Assembly (NCBI GenBank): GCA_038063975.1
Contig: JBBTTY010000037.1
Location: 1-11,559 of the forward strand
Direction: 5' to 3'
DNA from: UBA6065 sp038063975
GTDB taxonomy: Bacteria; Patescibacteriota; Minisyncoccia; Phycocordibacterales; UBA6065
Length of the DNA stretch: 11,559 bases
In this document: in pieces, positions 1 through 6,131 of the stretch
How the letters are laid out: the number at the start of each line of letters is the position of its first letter
Numbering within the stretch: the stretch's first letter is position 1
Translations under genes and position numbers: made by a program
Notes under the pieces: generated by a model
What the model saw: the letters and a program-made list of their open reading frames with translations, nothing else
Told to the model about the DNA's origin: nothing
Database searches by the model: none

Positions 1-1042
1 GCTCGACCGTTAGCTCGGGCTATAGAAATTACTCTGTCTTCGAGTGGCTGGCGGTGTGATTCAATGACCCTCTGTTCGAATTCAGGAAATTCATCCAAAA
101 AAAGCACGCCGCGATGAGCCAGTGTGATTTCTCCAGGTTTTGGAATGTTACCTCCGCCGACGAGAGAAGCATATGAGGCCGTGTGATGAGGCGAACGTAC
201 GGGAGGATGCGAAATAATCGCTTCTTCTAGACAGCCGGCGACTGAATGAATCTCTGTTACCTCGAGCATTTCTTCAAATGTGAGAGGCGGAAGGATTGAA
301 GATAGGGCACGGGCAAGCATGGTCTTGNNNNNNNNNNGGCTAACATAGTTTTACCAGTCCCCGGCGGACCATAGAGAGCGATATTATGACCGCCAGCCGC
401 CGCTATGACCAGTCCCCTTTTAGCAGTTTCCTGTCCCACAACGTCGTCAAGATTCATACTTTGCGGACTCTCTCTGATTATTTTTTCAAAAGATACAGTT
501 GGTGTAGGTAAAAATCTTGAATTAGTAGAAACTAAATGATTTATAATGTCAGAAAGTTTCTCTACACCGAACACAGTGATGCCTCCTATAAGTGCGGCTT
601 CGTTGGCGTTTTCTTTCGGTACATATATTTCTTTAAACCCCCTTTCTTTAGCTAATCTCGCATACGATAGAGCGCCTCGAATAGGCCGTACTGCACCGTC
701 GAGGGCCAATTCCCCCGTAAAAATCTTTCCTTCAGGATCAAAATCAATTTCTCCTGAGGCCAAGAGGTATCCGAGGGCAATAGGCAGATCAAATGACGGA
801 CCTTCTTTTTTTATATCGGCTGGCGCCAGAGACACTACGATTTTTGTATTTGTCTGTTTCGGCGATTTGAATCCGGAATTTTTTACAGCAGCTGAAACCC
901 TGTCGCGTGATTCTTCTACCGCTTTGTCAGGCAGACCGACAACAGAAAAAGAATGCAAGCCACCCGACAAATCAATCTCAATTGTTATGAGATGGACCTT
1001 GAGGAGATGATTTTGGGCACTGTATACTTTTGCAAATTTCAT
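1..1042 (-). CDS. comM: YifB/ComM family Mg-chelatase-like AAA+ ATPase (partial, interrupted by scaffold gap)
   Basis: ComM is a hexameric AAA+ helicase-like ATPase that promotes branch migration when incoming single-stranded DNA is integrated during natural transformation; other YifB proteins are less well characterised. The start at 1040-1042 (MKFAKVYSAQN) opens the S5-D2-like N-terminal domain, with VVGLPDKAVEESRDRV at about residues 34-49. The Walker A motif GPPGTGKTMLA ends at the N gap. Left of the gap the gene continues in another register as KTMLARALSSILPPLTFEE, with HSVAG, then Walker B GVLFLDEFPEF and the RQPLEDR motif. It runs off the window at base 1, so the rest of the AAA module and the Mg-chelatase C-terminal domain are missing. 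The stop seen at 257 when reading straight through ten Ns is an artefact. It is the last visible gene of a minus-strand series, 61 bases after the DksA-like gene. Confidence 0.93.
328..337. other. Assembly gap of ten Ns inside comM
   Basis: Ten unknown bases join two contigs. Codons for Lys-Thr-Met-Leu-Ala occur on both sides: AAA ACT ATG TTA GCC on the right (338-352) and AAG ACC ATG CTT GCC on the left (312-326), read on the minus strand. The gap length is therefore not real. Removing 26 bases (the Ns plus one copy) restores one reading frame. Confidence 0.97.
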
Positions 1043-1103
1043 CTCCCTAGCCTACCAAGGAGAGATAAAGAAAAGATGAAGAAAAAATAAAGAAAATCCC
1101 TGT

Positions 1104-1487
1104 CTAATTTCTCACTTGATCCTTATGAGCCACGCAAGTCCTGGCGGAAGGCACTGCTAGAAGGCGCTCTTCTTCAATCATTTGTCCACAGATTTCGCAT
1201 ATACCGTAGATTTCCCTCTTTATTTTCGTCAGAGCCAATTTAACATCGTTATACTGCTTTTCCAAGGGCTTTAAAATAGCTGTGTTTGATTCGTAACTCT
1301 CTATATTGTCCGCAATATCGGCAAGGTCCGAAGCGTTTATATCCACTTCCCCAGACGAAGCCTCCCAATCCTTCGGATTGTCAGGATTTTTATGTCCCAC
1401 ACTTTTTAATTCCGTTTCTAGTATGGCGAGTTCTTTTTCTAACCTTTTTTTGAAAACTTCTTGATCAATTATATTTTGTTTTCTCAT
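1104..1487 (-). CDS. TraR/DksA family zinc-finger protein with a Cys-to-His change
   Basis: This family binds the secondary channel of RNA polymerase and tunes transcription initiation. The 127-residue protein has a charged helical N-terminal part (about 8-90), predicted to form the coiled coil, with DLADIA at 54-59 fitting the DxxDxA pattern of the DksA coiled-coil tip. The C-terminal finger is YGICEICGQMI, then SARTCVAHKDQ: C97-x2-C100-x17-C118-x2-H121. In most relatives the fourth ligand is cysteine, so this would be a CCCH site. The ATG at 1485-1487 has no clear ribosome binding site and lies 8 bases after the stop of the upstream membrane-protein gene, which suggests co-transcription. 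The family call is secure; a true DksA-like role with ppGpp is inference. Confidence 0.85.
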   Translation of the reverse strand: MRKQNIIDQEVFKKRLEKELAILETELKSVGHKNPDNPKDWEASSGEVDINASDLADIADNIESYESNTAILKPLEKQYNDVKLALTKIKREIYGICEICGQMIEEERLLAVPSARTCVAHKDQVRN

Positions 1488-1495
1488 ATTATGTA

Positions 1496-2545
1496 TTATT
1501 GCACAGATCTCACTGTGAGCAATCGATCAAGCACGTATTTGAGGGAATTCTCGCTCGTAGTGATGACCAGAGTTTCCGTATCGGCAAAGGCATAAGCCAA
1601 AATAACCATTCCTTCTGAATTTTTTAGGACACGCGTGTCTATATTTGAAACAACTATATCATCAAACGAATCCGTGTTGGCGGTTACGGGGTTTTCGTTA
1701 GGATAAGAAACACGGATGAGAGCTAGAAAGTCGTTTCGCAAATCCTTTTCCCAATCGAGCATGCCGGCGAAAGTATTTTGGAAGAAAGTATTTTTGAGAA
1801 TAATAAAAGGGCTGTTCACGTCATATGTATACACACCGATCATGTATTCTGGAGCAAGTGATCGCAAAAGTTTGGGTGGTATGTGCGTAGAGCCGAAGAC
1901 GACGCTCACATCGGCTGGTTTTGTCGAGATAGTATCCAATGTAGGTACGAGGGCGTATATATTTCCCAGACCTGCATTTGAAGCATTGAGTTTTGCTCCT
2001 ATGAGAGAGAGCGGGTCATTGTCGTTGCGCAAAAGTAACGTCGAGCCTTTTGTATATGGAATAATAGTTTCAATCAAAACCTGAGGAGGAATTTTTTCAA
2101 TTTTTTGTGAAGTTTTAAACCAGTAGAACCAGCCACCACTGAGGGCCATTATGACAATAAACACAATGACGACAAAAATTCCCGAATGTGATTTATTTAG
2201 TTCGACATACTCATTGATATATTCAATCGGTGTTGATTCTCTTTTCTTTTGTTCTGCCACAGCGATATCTACTGTAGAGACATTTTTATATCGCACGGCT
2301 TCTTCCGCATCAGATTTAAAAGTACGAATGGGTCTTATGGACGGGTCGTTTTTGACTGGAGGCGTAGGTGGAGGCATCACAGTTTCTGTTACGGCTACAG
2401 CGGAAATTTTCGGTTCGACAGAGTCTTTGTCCGTAAACTCATTATCCTCGTTTACGCCAGAACCGACCAGATCTATTCCCTCATTGTGCAGATCAGCATC
2501 ATCTGTTTTTAAATTCAGACTGTTTTTTTTATCGTAGAACTCCAT
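1496..2545 (-). CDS. Single-pass membrane protein of unknown function
   Basis: I do not recognise a characterised family. The 349-residue protein has an acidic, low-complexity N-terminal region with a proline stretch (MPPPTPPV, about 57-64), one strongly hydrophobic segment at 121-143 (SGIFVVIVFIVIMALSGGWF) and a C-terminal domain of about 200 residues. Absence of a signal peptide and the KTSQK after the segment leave topology uncertain; the simplest reading is a type II anchor with the large C-terminal domain outside. The end (DIVVSNIDTRVLKNSEG, then ADTETLVITT) resembles, from general impression only, hypothetical membrane proteins common in Parcubacteria. The start is supported by GAGGTA (complement of 2556-2561) ten bases upstream. 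It sits 25 bases after the NYN gene and 8 before the TraR/DksA gene. Confidence 0.75.
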   Translation of the reverse strand: MEFYDKKNSLNLKTDDADLHNEGIDLVGSGVNEDNEFTDKDSVEPKISAVAVTETVMPPPTPPVKNDPSIRPIRTFKSDAEEAVRYKNVSTVDIAVAEQKKRESTPIEYINEYVELNKSHSGIFVVIVFIVIMALSGGWFYWFKTSQKIEKIPPQVLIETIIPYTKGSTLLLRNDNDPLSLIGAKLNASNAGLGNIYALVPTLDTISTKPADVSVVFGSTHIPPKLLRSLAPEYMIGVYTYDVNSPFIILKNTFFQNTFAGMLDWEKDLRNDFLALIRVSYPNENPVTANTDSFDDIVVSNIDTRVLKNSEGMVILAYAFADTETLVITTSENSLKYVLDRLLTVRSVQ

Positions 2546-2551
2546 ATCTCT

Positions 2552-2583
2552 ATTCTACCTCATTTTTATTCTACCTCATTTTT
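2552..2583 (-). repeat. Exact 16-bp tandem duplication spanning a stop codon and a ribosome binding site
   Basis: The 16-base unit ATTCTACCTCATTTTT occurs twice back to back at 2552-2567 and 2568-2583. On the coding (minus) strand each unit contains ATGAGGTAG. The upstream copy supplies the last codons and stop of the NYN gene; the second copy supplies GAGGTA, the Shine-Dalgarno of the membrane-protein gene. Confidence 0.95.
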
Positions 2584-3128
2584 CTGACTACTTTTCTCAT
2601 ACCACCCCTTTCAAAACTCTGATTCTGACCCAAGACATATCGGCCGGGATTTTCATCTAAGTCTATGAAATCATCTGCCACTTCTTTTAATTTACCAGAA
2701 GCTGATTTGCCGAAAGACATGATTTCTACCTGACAACCGTTCATTTTTAAGTATTCAATGAGAGGAATAAAGTCGCCGTCACCCGAAGCAATGACGACTA
2801 CATCCAGTTTGGATGCCAATTTGACGGCGTCTATGGCGAGACCCACATCCCAATCAGCTTTTTTTGAGCCACTGGAAAATATTTGGAGATCTTTTGTCTT
2901 GGTTTCTATGCCGATTTTGGTGAGAGCTTCAAAAAAGTTTTTTTCTTCGCCCGTCTCTGTAGTGATGACGTATGCCACGGCGCGAACCAATTGCCTGCCA
3001 GCCAAAGCATCTTTTAATACATTGTCGAAATTGACTCTGCCTCTGTGCAAATTTTTAGCGCTGTGGTAGAGGTTTTGAGCGTCAAGAAAAACCCCGACAC
3101 GCTGTTCTTTGTGTTTTATGACTGACAT
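2571..3128 (-). CDS. NYN domain (LabA/DUF88-like) putative nuclease
   Basis: NYN domains are PIN-like folds thought to cleave RNA with metal-binding acidic residues; the substrate of this member is unknown. The 185-residue protein shows the family pattern in order: VGVFLDAQNLYHSAKN (D16, N19), ADWDVGLAID (D94, D100), VVIASGDGDFIPLIEYL (D117, D119), then GCQVEIMSFGKSASGKLKEVADDFIDL. The tail after about residue 160 is basic (RGGMRKVVRKMR) and could contact nucleic acid. It follows rpsO by 25 bases on the same strand, fitting a translation- or RNA-related operon. No Shine-Dalgarno is visible before the ATG at 3126-3128. Its last codons lie in the 16-bp tandem duplication. Confidence 0.87.
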   Translation of the reverse strand: MSVIKHKEQRVGVFLDAQNLYHSAKNLHRGRVNFDNVLKDALAGRQLVRAVAYVITTETGEEKNFFEALTKIGIETKTKDLQIFSSGSKKADWDVGLAIDAVKLASKLDVVVIASGDGDFIPLIEYLKMNGCQVEIMSFGKSASGKLKEVADDFIDLDENPGRYVLGQNQSFERGGMRKVVRKMR

Positions 3129-3153
3129 GAAAATAGATTAAAAATTAAAGACA

Positions 3154-3420
3154 TTATTTTTTTAGTTCCAATTTTTTTGCTACGGTACTCCAGCGTTTTG
3201 GATGTTTTTTGGCGAGATACTTGATATGTGTCTGTCTGTCGGCGACCATGGCGAGCAGTCCTCTGCGAGAGTGTCTGTCTTTGTCATGTTTTTTCAAATG
3301 TTTTGCGAGCTCGTCGATTTTTGCTGTGAGTAGAGCGATTTGCACTTCCGGAGAACCGGTATCTGTATCATGGACGGCAACGCTCTTTACGACTCGGGTT
3401 TTCTTTGTGGCTCCTAGCAT
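3154..3420 (-). CDS. rpsO: 30S ribosomal protein S15
   Basis: S15 is a primary binder of 16S rRNA in the platform of the small subunit. The sequence has the hallmark HDTDTGSPEVQIALLTAKI, then HLKKHDKDRHSRRGLLAMVADR, and ends KRWSTVAKKLELKK. I start at the ATG at 3418-3420 (MLGATKKTR), giving 88 residues, the usual length; an upstream in-frame ATG at 3439-3441 would add MCYPNQT, which the family lacks. Neither start has a clear Shine-Dalgarno. It is the first gene of the minus-strand series and shares a short upstream region with the divergent recombinase gene. Confidence 0.96.
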   Translation of the reverse strand: MLGATKKTRVVKSVAVHDTDTGSPEVQIALLTAKIDELAKHLKKHDKDRHSRRGLLAMVADRQTHIKYLAKKHPKRWSTVAKKLELKK

Positions 3421-3464
3421 GGTTTGATTAGGATAGCACATATCTTTTAAAATTGCAATGGTTT

Positions 3465-3475
3465 GCTATAATATT
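3465..3475 (+). promoter_or_regulatory. Overlapping divergent -10 elements between rpsO and the recombinase gene
   Basis: TATAAT at 3467-3472 on the plus strand is preceded by TGC, an extended -10. Transcription would start near 3479, about 13 bases before the recombinase ATG. On the minus strand TATTAT (complement of 3468-3473) overlaps it and could serve rpsO. A -35 for the plus promoter is weak. The two promoters would compete for the same DNA. Confidence 0.5.
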
Positions 3476-3492
3476 GTGCGACACTCATCTAT

Positions 3493-4416
3493 ATGATATC
3501 TCTAAAAACTCTCAAACAGCAGTTTCTGGAATACACGGAGATAGAAAAAGGCCGGAGTTTAAATACGGTCAAGAATTATGATCGCTACCTCACGCGTTTT
3601 CTTTCTTTTCTTAAAAGAAATGATCCGGAAGCGATCACTGATAATTCTGTACGTGATTTCAGATTGTGGCTCAATAGGCAGTCTACGGGAAATAATCTAG
3701 CTATAGGAGAGACGCTCAAAAAGAAAACCCAGAATTACTATCTCATCGCTTTGCGCGCATTTCTCAAATACCTCGCTCGGCAAAATGTAAAGTCTCTATC
3801 ACCTGAAAGAATCGAATTAGCAAAAGTCGGTGAGAGACATATTGAATTTATGACTAACGATGAGCTTCACAGATTACTCGAAGCACCAGACGGTACGGAT
3901 CTCAAAAACCTACGAGATAGAGCCATTTTAGCCATGCTTTTTTCTACGGGCCTGCGTGTTTCCGAGCTTTGTTCCTTACCGTGCGAAATAGATTTTTCTC
4001 ATGACGAAATATCGATCAGAGGCAAAGGTGATAAAGTGCGCATGGTGTTTCTTTCAGATGATGCCAAAATTGCAGTTAAAAAATATCTGGCCAAACGCAA
4101 TGATATGGACGATATGCTTTTTGTAAAAGTTTCTATGGAGAAAAAACATGGAGGCGAGCACCTCCCCCTCTCTACTCGTTCTGTTGAGAGGATTGTAAAG
4201 CATTACGCGATCAAAGCCGGCATCATGTCCAAACGCGTTACGCCACATGTGATCAGACATTCTTTTGCGACCGATTTACTTTCAAACGGCGCCGATTTGC
4301 GTTCAGTTCAAGCTCTGCTAGGCCACGCAAATATAGGCACCACTCAAATTTATACCCATGTCACTGACAAACATCTCCGAAGTATTCATAAACAGTTTCA
4401 TAACAAGAAAAAATAG
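3493..4416 (+). CDS. xerC: XerC/XerD-type tyrosine recombinase
   Basis: Xer recombinases resolve chromosome dimers at dif and are also used by integrating elements. The 307-residue protein has the SAM-like N-terminal DNA-binding domain (about 1-100, EIEKGRSLNTVKNYDRYL) and a complete catalytic domain: R155 (STGLRVSEL), K178 (RGKGDKVR), H252 and R255 (PHVIRHSFA), H278 (LLGHANIGTTQIY) and nucleophile Y287. Length and layout match housekeeping Xer proteins rather than phage integrases. The ATG lies only about 13 bases after the predicted transcription start. A lone Xer acting at dif is common in reduced genomes, but from sequence alone xerC versus xerD versus a mobile-element integrase cannot be settled. 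Confidence 0.93.
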   Translation: MISLKTLKQQFLEYTEIEKGRSLNTVKNYDRYLTRFLSFLKRNDPEAITDNSVRDFRLWLNRQSTGNNLAIGETLKKKTQNYYLIALRAFLKYLARQNVKSLSPERIELAKVGERHIEFMTNDELHRLLEAPDGTDLKNLRDRAILAMLFSTGLRVSELCSLPCEIDFSHDEISIRGKGDKVRMVFLSDDAKIAVKKYLAKRNDMDDMLFVKVSMEKKHGGEHLPLSTRSVERIVKHYAIKAGIMSKRVTPHVIRHSFATDLLSNGADLRSVQALLGHANIGTTQIYTHVTDKHLRSIHKQFHNKKK

Positions 4417-4432
4417 ATTGTCTGTGTCGGTT

Positions 4433-4462
4433 TATTATTATGCATAAGACCACATAATATTA
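4433..4462. repeat. Imperfect inverted repeat just downstream of the Xer gene
   Basis: Eleven-base arms TATTATTATGC (4433-4443) and ACATAATATTA (4452-4462) match as inverted repeats at 9 of 11 positions, separated by an 8-base spacer. Arm and spacer sizes resemble Xer core sites, but the inner sequence does not match the known dif consensus. Confidence 0.35.
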
Positions 4463-4490
4463 TTGACAAGTCTTTCTCCTGGTGTACGCT
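4463..4490 (+). promoter_or_regulatory. Candidate promoter for the 4509 gene
   Basis: A perfect -35 TTGACA (4463-4468) is followed after 16 bases by TACGCT (4485-4490), a moderate -10. The transcript would begin near 4497, which excludes the in-frame GTG at 4482 as a start and favours the ATG at 4509. Confidence 0.5.
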
Positions 4491-4508
4491 TCGGATGAGG
4501 TGTTCCCT

Positions 4509-4862
4509 ATGATATCCCAAATGTTACCCAGGATGCTTCGTGCGAAAGAAGCTATGTATTCGGGAGAGGATGGGGAGGACATTCCTTGTAATATGGGTGA
4601 CGGTGATCCCGGAGCTCTTGCTCCCGAGATGTTTCGGATGAGACTTGCTAGACCCGTGAGGTTTGAAGTTATATTACGGGCCTTACGGTGCGTGTGTTAC
4701 AGACAAAACGCAAAGTGCAAGGTTGTAGATATACGAGTAGCTAGTCTAAATGAACCTACTCGCGCCATCGTTCTAGTGACGATGATGAAATCGAAAATCC
4801 GATTCAAATTCAAAGCCGTTGTTCTTGTTGAAGGGGATTTTGCCTCCTTCTCCTCTCTGTGA
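4509..4862 (+). CDS. Hypothetical protein, 117 residues, single-gene transcript
   Basis: Not recognised. Starting at the ATG at 4509 (MISQMLPRMLRAKEAM), which has GATGAGG eight bases upstream, the protein has a short N-terminal helix, a Gly/Asp-rich turn region (GEDGEDIPCNMGDGDPG, about 20-36) and a C-terminal half with alternating hydrophobic residues (KCKVVDIRVASL, TRAIVLVTMMKSKIRFKFKAVVLVEGD) suggesting a small beta-sheet. There is no signal peptide or membrane segment. It has three cysteines in the middle (CVCYRQNAKC) without a clear metal-site spacing. It stands alone between its own promoter and a strong terminator, and is the only gene in the window that ends in TGA. The DNA has several short hairpins (for example 7-bp arms CGAGTAG/CTACTCG), so an RNA role cannot be fully excluded. 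Confidence 0.6.
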   Translation: MISQMLPRMLRAKEAMYSGEDGEDIPCNMGDGDPGALAPEMFRMRLARPVRFEVILRALRCVCYRQNAKCKVVDIRVASLNEPTRAIVLVTMMKSKIRFKFKAVVLVEGDFASFSSL

Positions 4863-4868
4863 TGGTCC

Positions 4869-4898
4869 GCGGGTCTTCTTCTAGAAGACCCGCTTTTT
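4869..4898 (+). terminator. Strong intrinsic terminator
   Basis: GCGGGTCTTCT (4869-4879) pairs perfectly with AGAAGACCCGC (4883-4893) over 11 bp with a three-base loop, followed by TTTTT. It begins six bases after the stop of the 4509 gene and separates it from exonuclease III. Confidence 0.93.
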
Positions 4899-4922
4899 GA
4901 TATAGTAAAGGATATAGTAAAG
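4899..4922 (+). repeat. Exact 12-bp tandem duplication before the exonuclease III start
   Basis: GATATAGTAAAG occurs twice without spacer at 4899-4910 and 4911-4922, ending two bases before the ATG. The copies carry TATAGT, a possible -10, and a weak AAAGG ribosome binding site at their junction. Confidence 0.95.
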
Positions 4923-4924
4923 CT

Positions 4925-5719
4925 ATGAAAATAATTTCCTGGAACGTAAATGGCATCAGAGCGAATATAAAAAAAGGTGGTTTTGACTGGCTCATAAACC
5001 AAGACGCAGATATTTTCTGCCTAGAAGAAACAAAAGCTCATCCTGATCAATTGCCAACTGAAGTTGTCACCCCTTTTGGCTATAAATCATATTTTGATCA
5101 TTCAAAGATAAAAAAGGGTTATAGTGGCGTGGCTGTATATGTAAAAATCACTTTAAAACCAGAAAAAGTTGAATATGGCATGGGTATAGAAGAGTTGGAC
5201 AAAGAAGGCCGGCAAATAACAATTTTCTTCAATAATAAGGCTGGAAAACCGTATTTTGCTCTTGTAAACACGTACTTTCCCAATGGTGGGGGCGGACCTG
5301 GGAGATTGGCATATAAACTAAGATATTACGAGGCTTTTCTCGACTATATTGAAAAAATACGTAAACAAGGATACTCAATTATTTTCACTGGAGATATAAA
5401 TACGGCGCATACTGAAATCGATTTGGCTCGGCCAAAAGAAAATGTAGAAAATACAGGATTTTTGCCTGTCGAGCGAGCATGGATAGACAAAGTCATTGCG
5501 GTAAAATACGTAGACATTTTTCGTTACCTCAATCCAAAAACAATCGGTGCATACACATATTGGGATATGAAAACTTTTGCTCGCGAGAGAAATGTCGGCT
5601 GGAGAATAGATTATTTTTTTGTGAGTAACAACTTGACGGAAAAAGTAAAAAAGACAGGAATACATTCCAATATTTTAGGATCCGACCACTGCCCTATTTT
5701 TCTGGATATAGCTCTATAG
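4925..5719 (+). CDS. xth: Exodeoxyribonuclease III (AP endonuclease, ExoIII/ExoA family)
   Basis: The enzyme cleaves DNA 5' of abasic sites and removes 3' blocks during base-excision repair. The 264-residue protein is full length and retains the active-site set of the endonuclease/exonuclease/phosphatase fold: N7 (SWNVNGIRA), E35 (CLEETKAHP), Y117 (VNTYFPNG), D157 and N159 (FTGDINTAH), D229 (RIDYFFVS), D254 and H255 (GSDHCPIFLDI). The ATG at 4925 is the only sensible start, since MKIISWNVNG is the conserved N-terminus. A terminator lies directly upstream, so it needs its own promoter, possibly within the 12-bp duplication. No clear terminator follows; its stop lies in a GCTCTATAGAGC palindrome. 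Confidence 0.96.
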   Translation: MKIISWNVNGIRANIKKGGFDWLINQDADIFCLEETKAHPDQLPTEVVTPFGYKSYFDHSKIKKGYSGVAVYVKITLKPEKVEYGMGIEELDKEGRQITIFFNNKAGKPYFALVNTYFPNGGGGPGRLAYKLRYYEAFLDYIEKIRKQGYSIIFTGDINTAHTEIDLARPKENVENTGFLPVERAWIDKVIAVKYVDIFRYLNPKTIGAYTYWDMKTFARERNVGWRIDYFFVSNNLTEKVKKTGIHSNILGSDHCPIFLDIAL

Positions 5720-5723
5720 AGCC
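5710..5723. repeat. Copy 1 of a GGCTCTATARAGCC-like repeat
   Basis: AGCTCTATAGAGCC contains the perfect 12-bp palindrome GCTCTATAGAGC and includes the exonuclease III stop codon. Related copies are at 6118-6131 and, inverted, 11409-11422. Confidence 0.7.
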
Positions 5724-5733
5724 AAAATATTGA

Positions 5734-5785
5734 TGTCCTTTATAAGGGAGTTTATCCCCACATTGTGTCCTTTACATGTCCTTTA
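5734..5785 (+). promoter_or_regulatory. Three phased TGTCCTTTA direct repeats over the RNA promoter
   Basis: TGTCCTTTA occurs exactly at 5734-5742, 5766-5774 and 5777-5785. Starts are 32 and 11 bases apart, close to three turns and one turn of DNA, so all three lie on one face of the helix. The second overlaps the -35 and the third lies in the spacer of the promoter at 5771-5798, a layout expected of a regulator binding site. Confidence 0.65.
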
Positions 5786-5798
5786 GCACTGATACAAT
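5771..5798 (+). promoter_or_regulatory. Extended -10 promoter for the structured RNA
   Basis: TTTACA (5771-5776), a 16-base spacer and TACAAT (5793-5798) preceded by TGA, giving an extended -10. The predicted start, 5805-5807, coincides with the first G of the first hairpin (GGAC). Confidence 0.72.
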
Positions 5799-5806
5799 AT
5801 TTATAC

Positions 5807-6083
5807 GGACTACGAGAGGACATACTCTCGATGACGGTCCGCAAGATCTTTAAACAGCGGGCAATGGTTTGGTCTTTTTGGATCGCCCTCTGCGATCCTC
5901 TCTCGAGCTTTCGGGCTCAACATTGTAAAGAAGTTTGCGGAGAACGTAGGACACGCTCCATCAACAGACGTATTAATAATTTTTATTCGCGTCTTCAATT
6001 GTTGGAAGACGCCCTATGTTCGCCCCAGACCACTCTTTACGAACGGTCTGCGCAAATATCGCTCAGGCCGTTTTTGTTTTTTT
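5807..6083 (+). ncRNA. Candidate structured non-coding RNA, about 275 nt, family not recognised
   Basis: This gene-free stretch between exonuclease III and cca has a promoter, a run of helices and a terminator. Helices visible: GGAC/GTCC plus CGAGAG/CTCTCG (5807-5840); CCGCAA (5839-5844) with TTGCGG (5935-5940), CTTTA (5848-5852) with TAAAG (5926-5930) and CAATG (5862-5866) with CATTG (5921-5925), forming one long interrupted arm; inside it GGATCGC/GCGATCC (5880-5898) and GAGC/GCTC (5905-5918); GAACGTAGG (5942-5950) with CCTATGTTC (6013-6021, one G-U); GCGTCTTC/GAAGACGC (5989-6012); and CAGACC/GGTCTG (6026-6050). No tRNA-like end, SRP loop or RNase P core sequence is seen, so tmRNA, 4.5S RNA and RNase P RNA are unlikely. 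Weak open frames on both strands cross it, but the plus one reads through the poly-T tract. Confidence 0.65.
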
Positions 6084-6084
6084 T
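6044..6084 (+). terminator. Intrinsic terminator of the structured RNA, overlapping an alternative hairpin
   Basis: CGGTCTG (6044-6050) pairs with CAGGCCG (6064-6070, one G-U) and is followed by TTTTTG and eight more T. The left arm can instead pair with CAGACC (6026-6031), so the two hairpins exclude each other. Confidence 0.75.
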
Positions 6085-6117
6085 GTCTAAGAGCCGTTTG
6101 CCGAGAGTAACTATTAC

Positions 6118-6131
6118 GGCTCTATAAAGCC
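6118..6131. repeat. Copy 2 of the GGCTCTATARAGCC repeat
   Basis: GGCTCTATAAAGCC ends directly next to the cca stop. With the preceding bases, 6115-6131 is a 17-base exact inverted match to 11409-11425. Copy 1 lies at the other end of the RNA region, so the two bracket it. Confidence 0.75.

Noticed and set aside
546..1010. Plus-strand open frame of 154 codons
   Set aside because: Exact antisense of the conserved comM N-terminal domain; no promoter or ribosome site.
5752..5760. TTATCCCCA near 5752 and, inverted, near 11353 as DnaA boxes
   Set aside because: They differ from the consensus at a key position (CCCC instead of CCAC) and lie alone.
5810..5998. Minus-strand frame of 62 codons (TTG start) with a protein-like C-terminus
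   Set aside because: Somewhat protein-like, but no ATG near its start, no promoter, no terminator, and it overlaps the RNA with a promoter on the other strand. Kept as the main alternative to the RNA reading.
5807..6083. tmRNA, RNase P RNA or SRP RNA
   Set aside because: No tRNA-like end with TTCRA loop, no GAAAGTCC-type RNase P core and no GGAAGGAAGCA SRP loop on either strand.
5765..6127. Plus-strand open frame through the RNA region
   Set aside because: Rich in Cys, Trp, Arg and Ser, reads through the terminator and its poly-T tract as Phe/Leu, and no ribosome site. The hairpins explain the sequence better.
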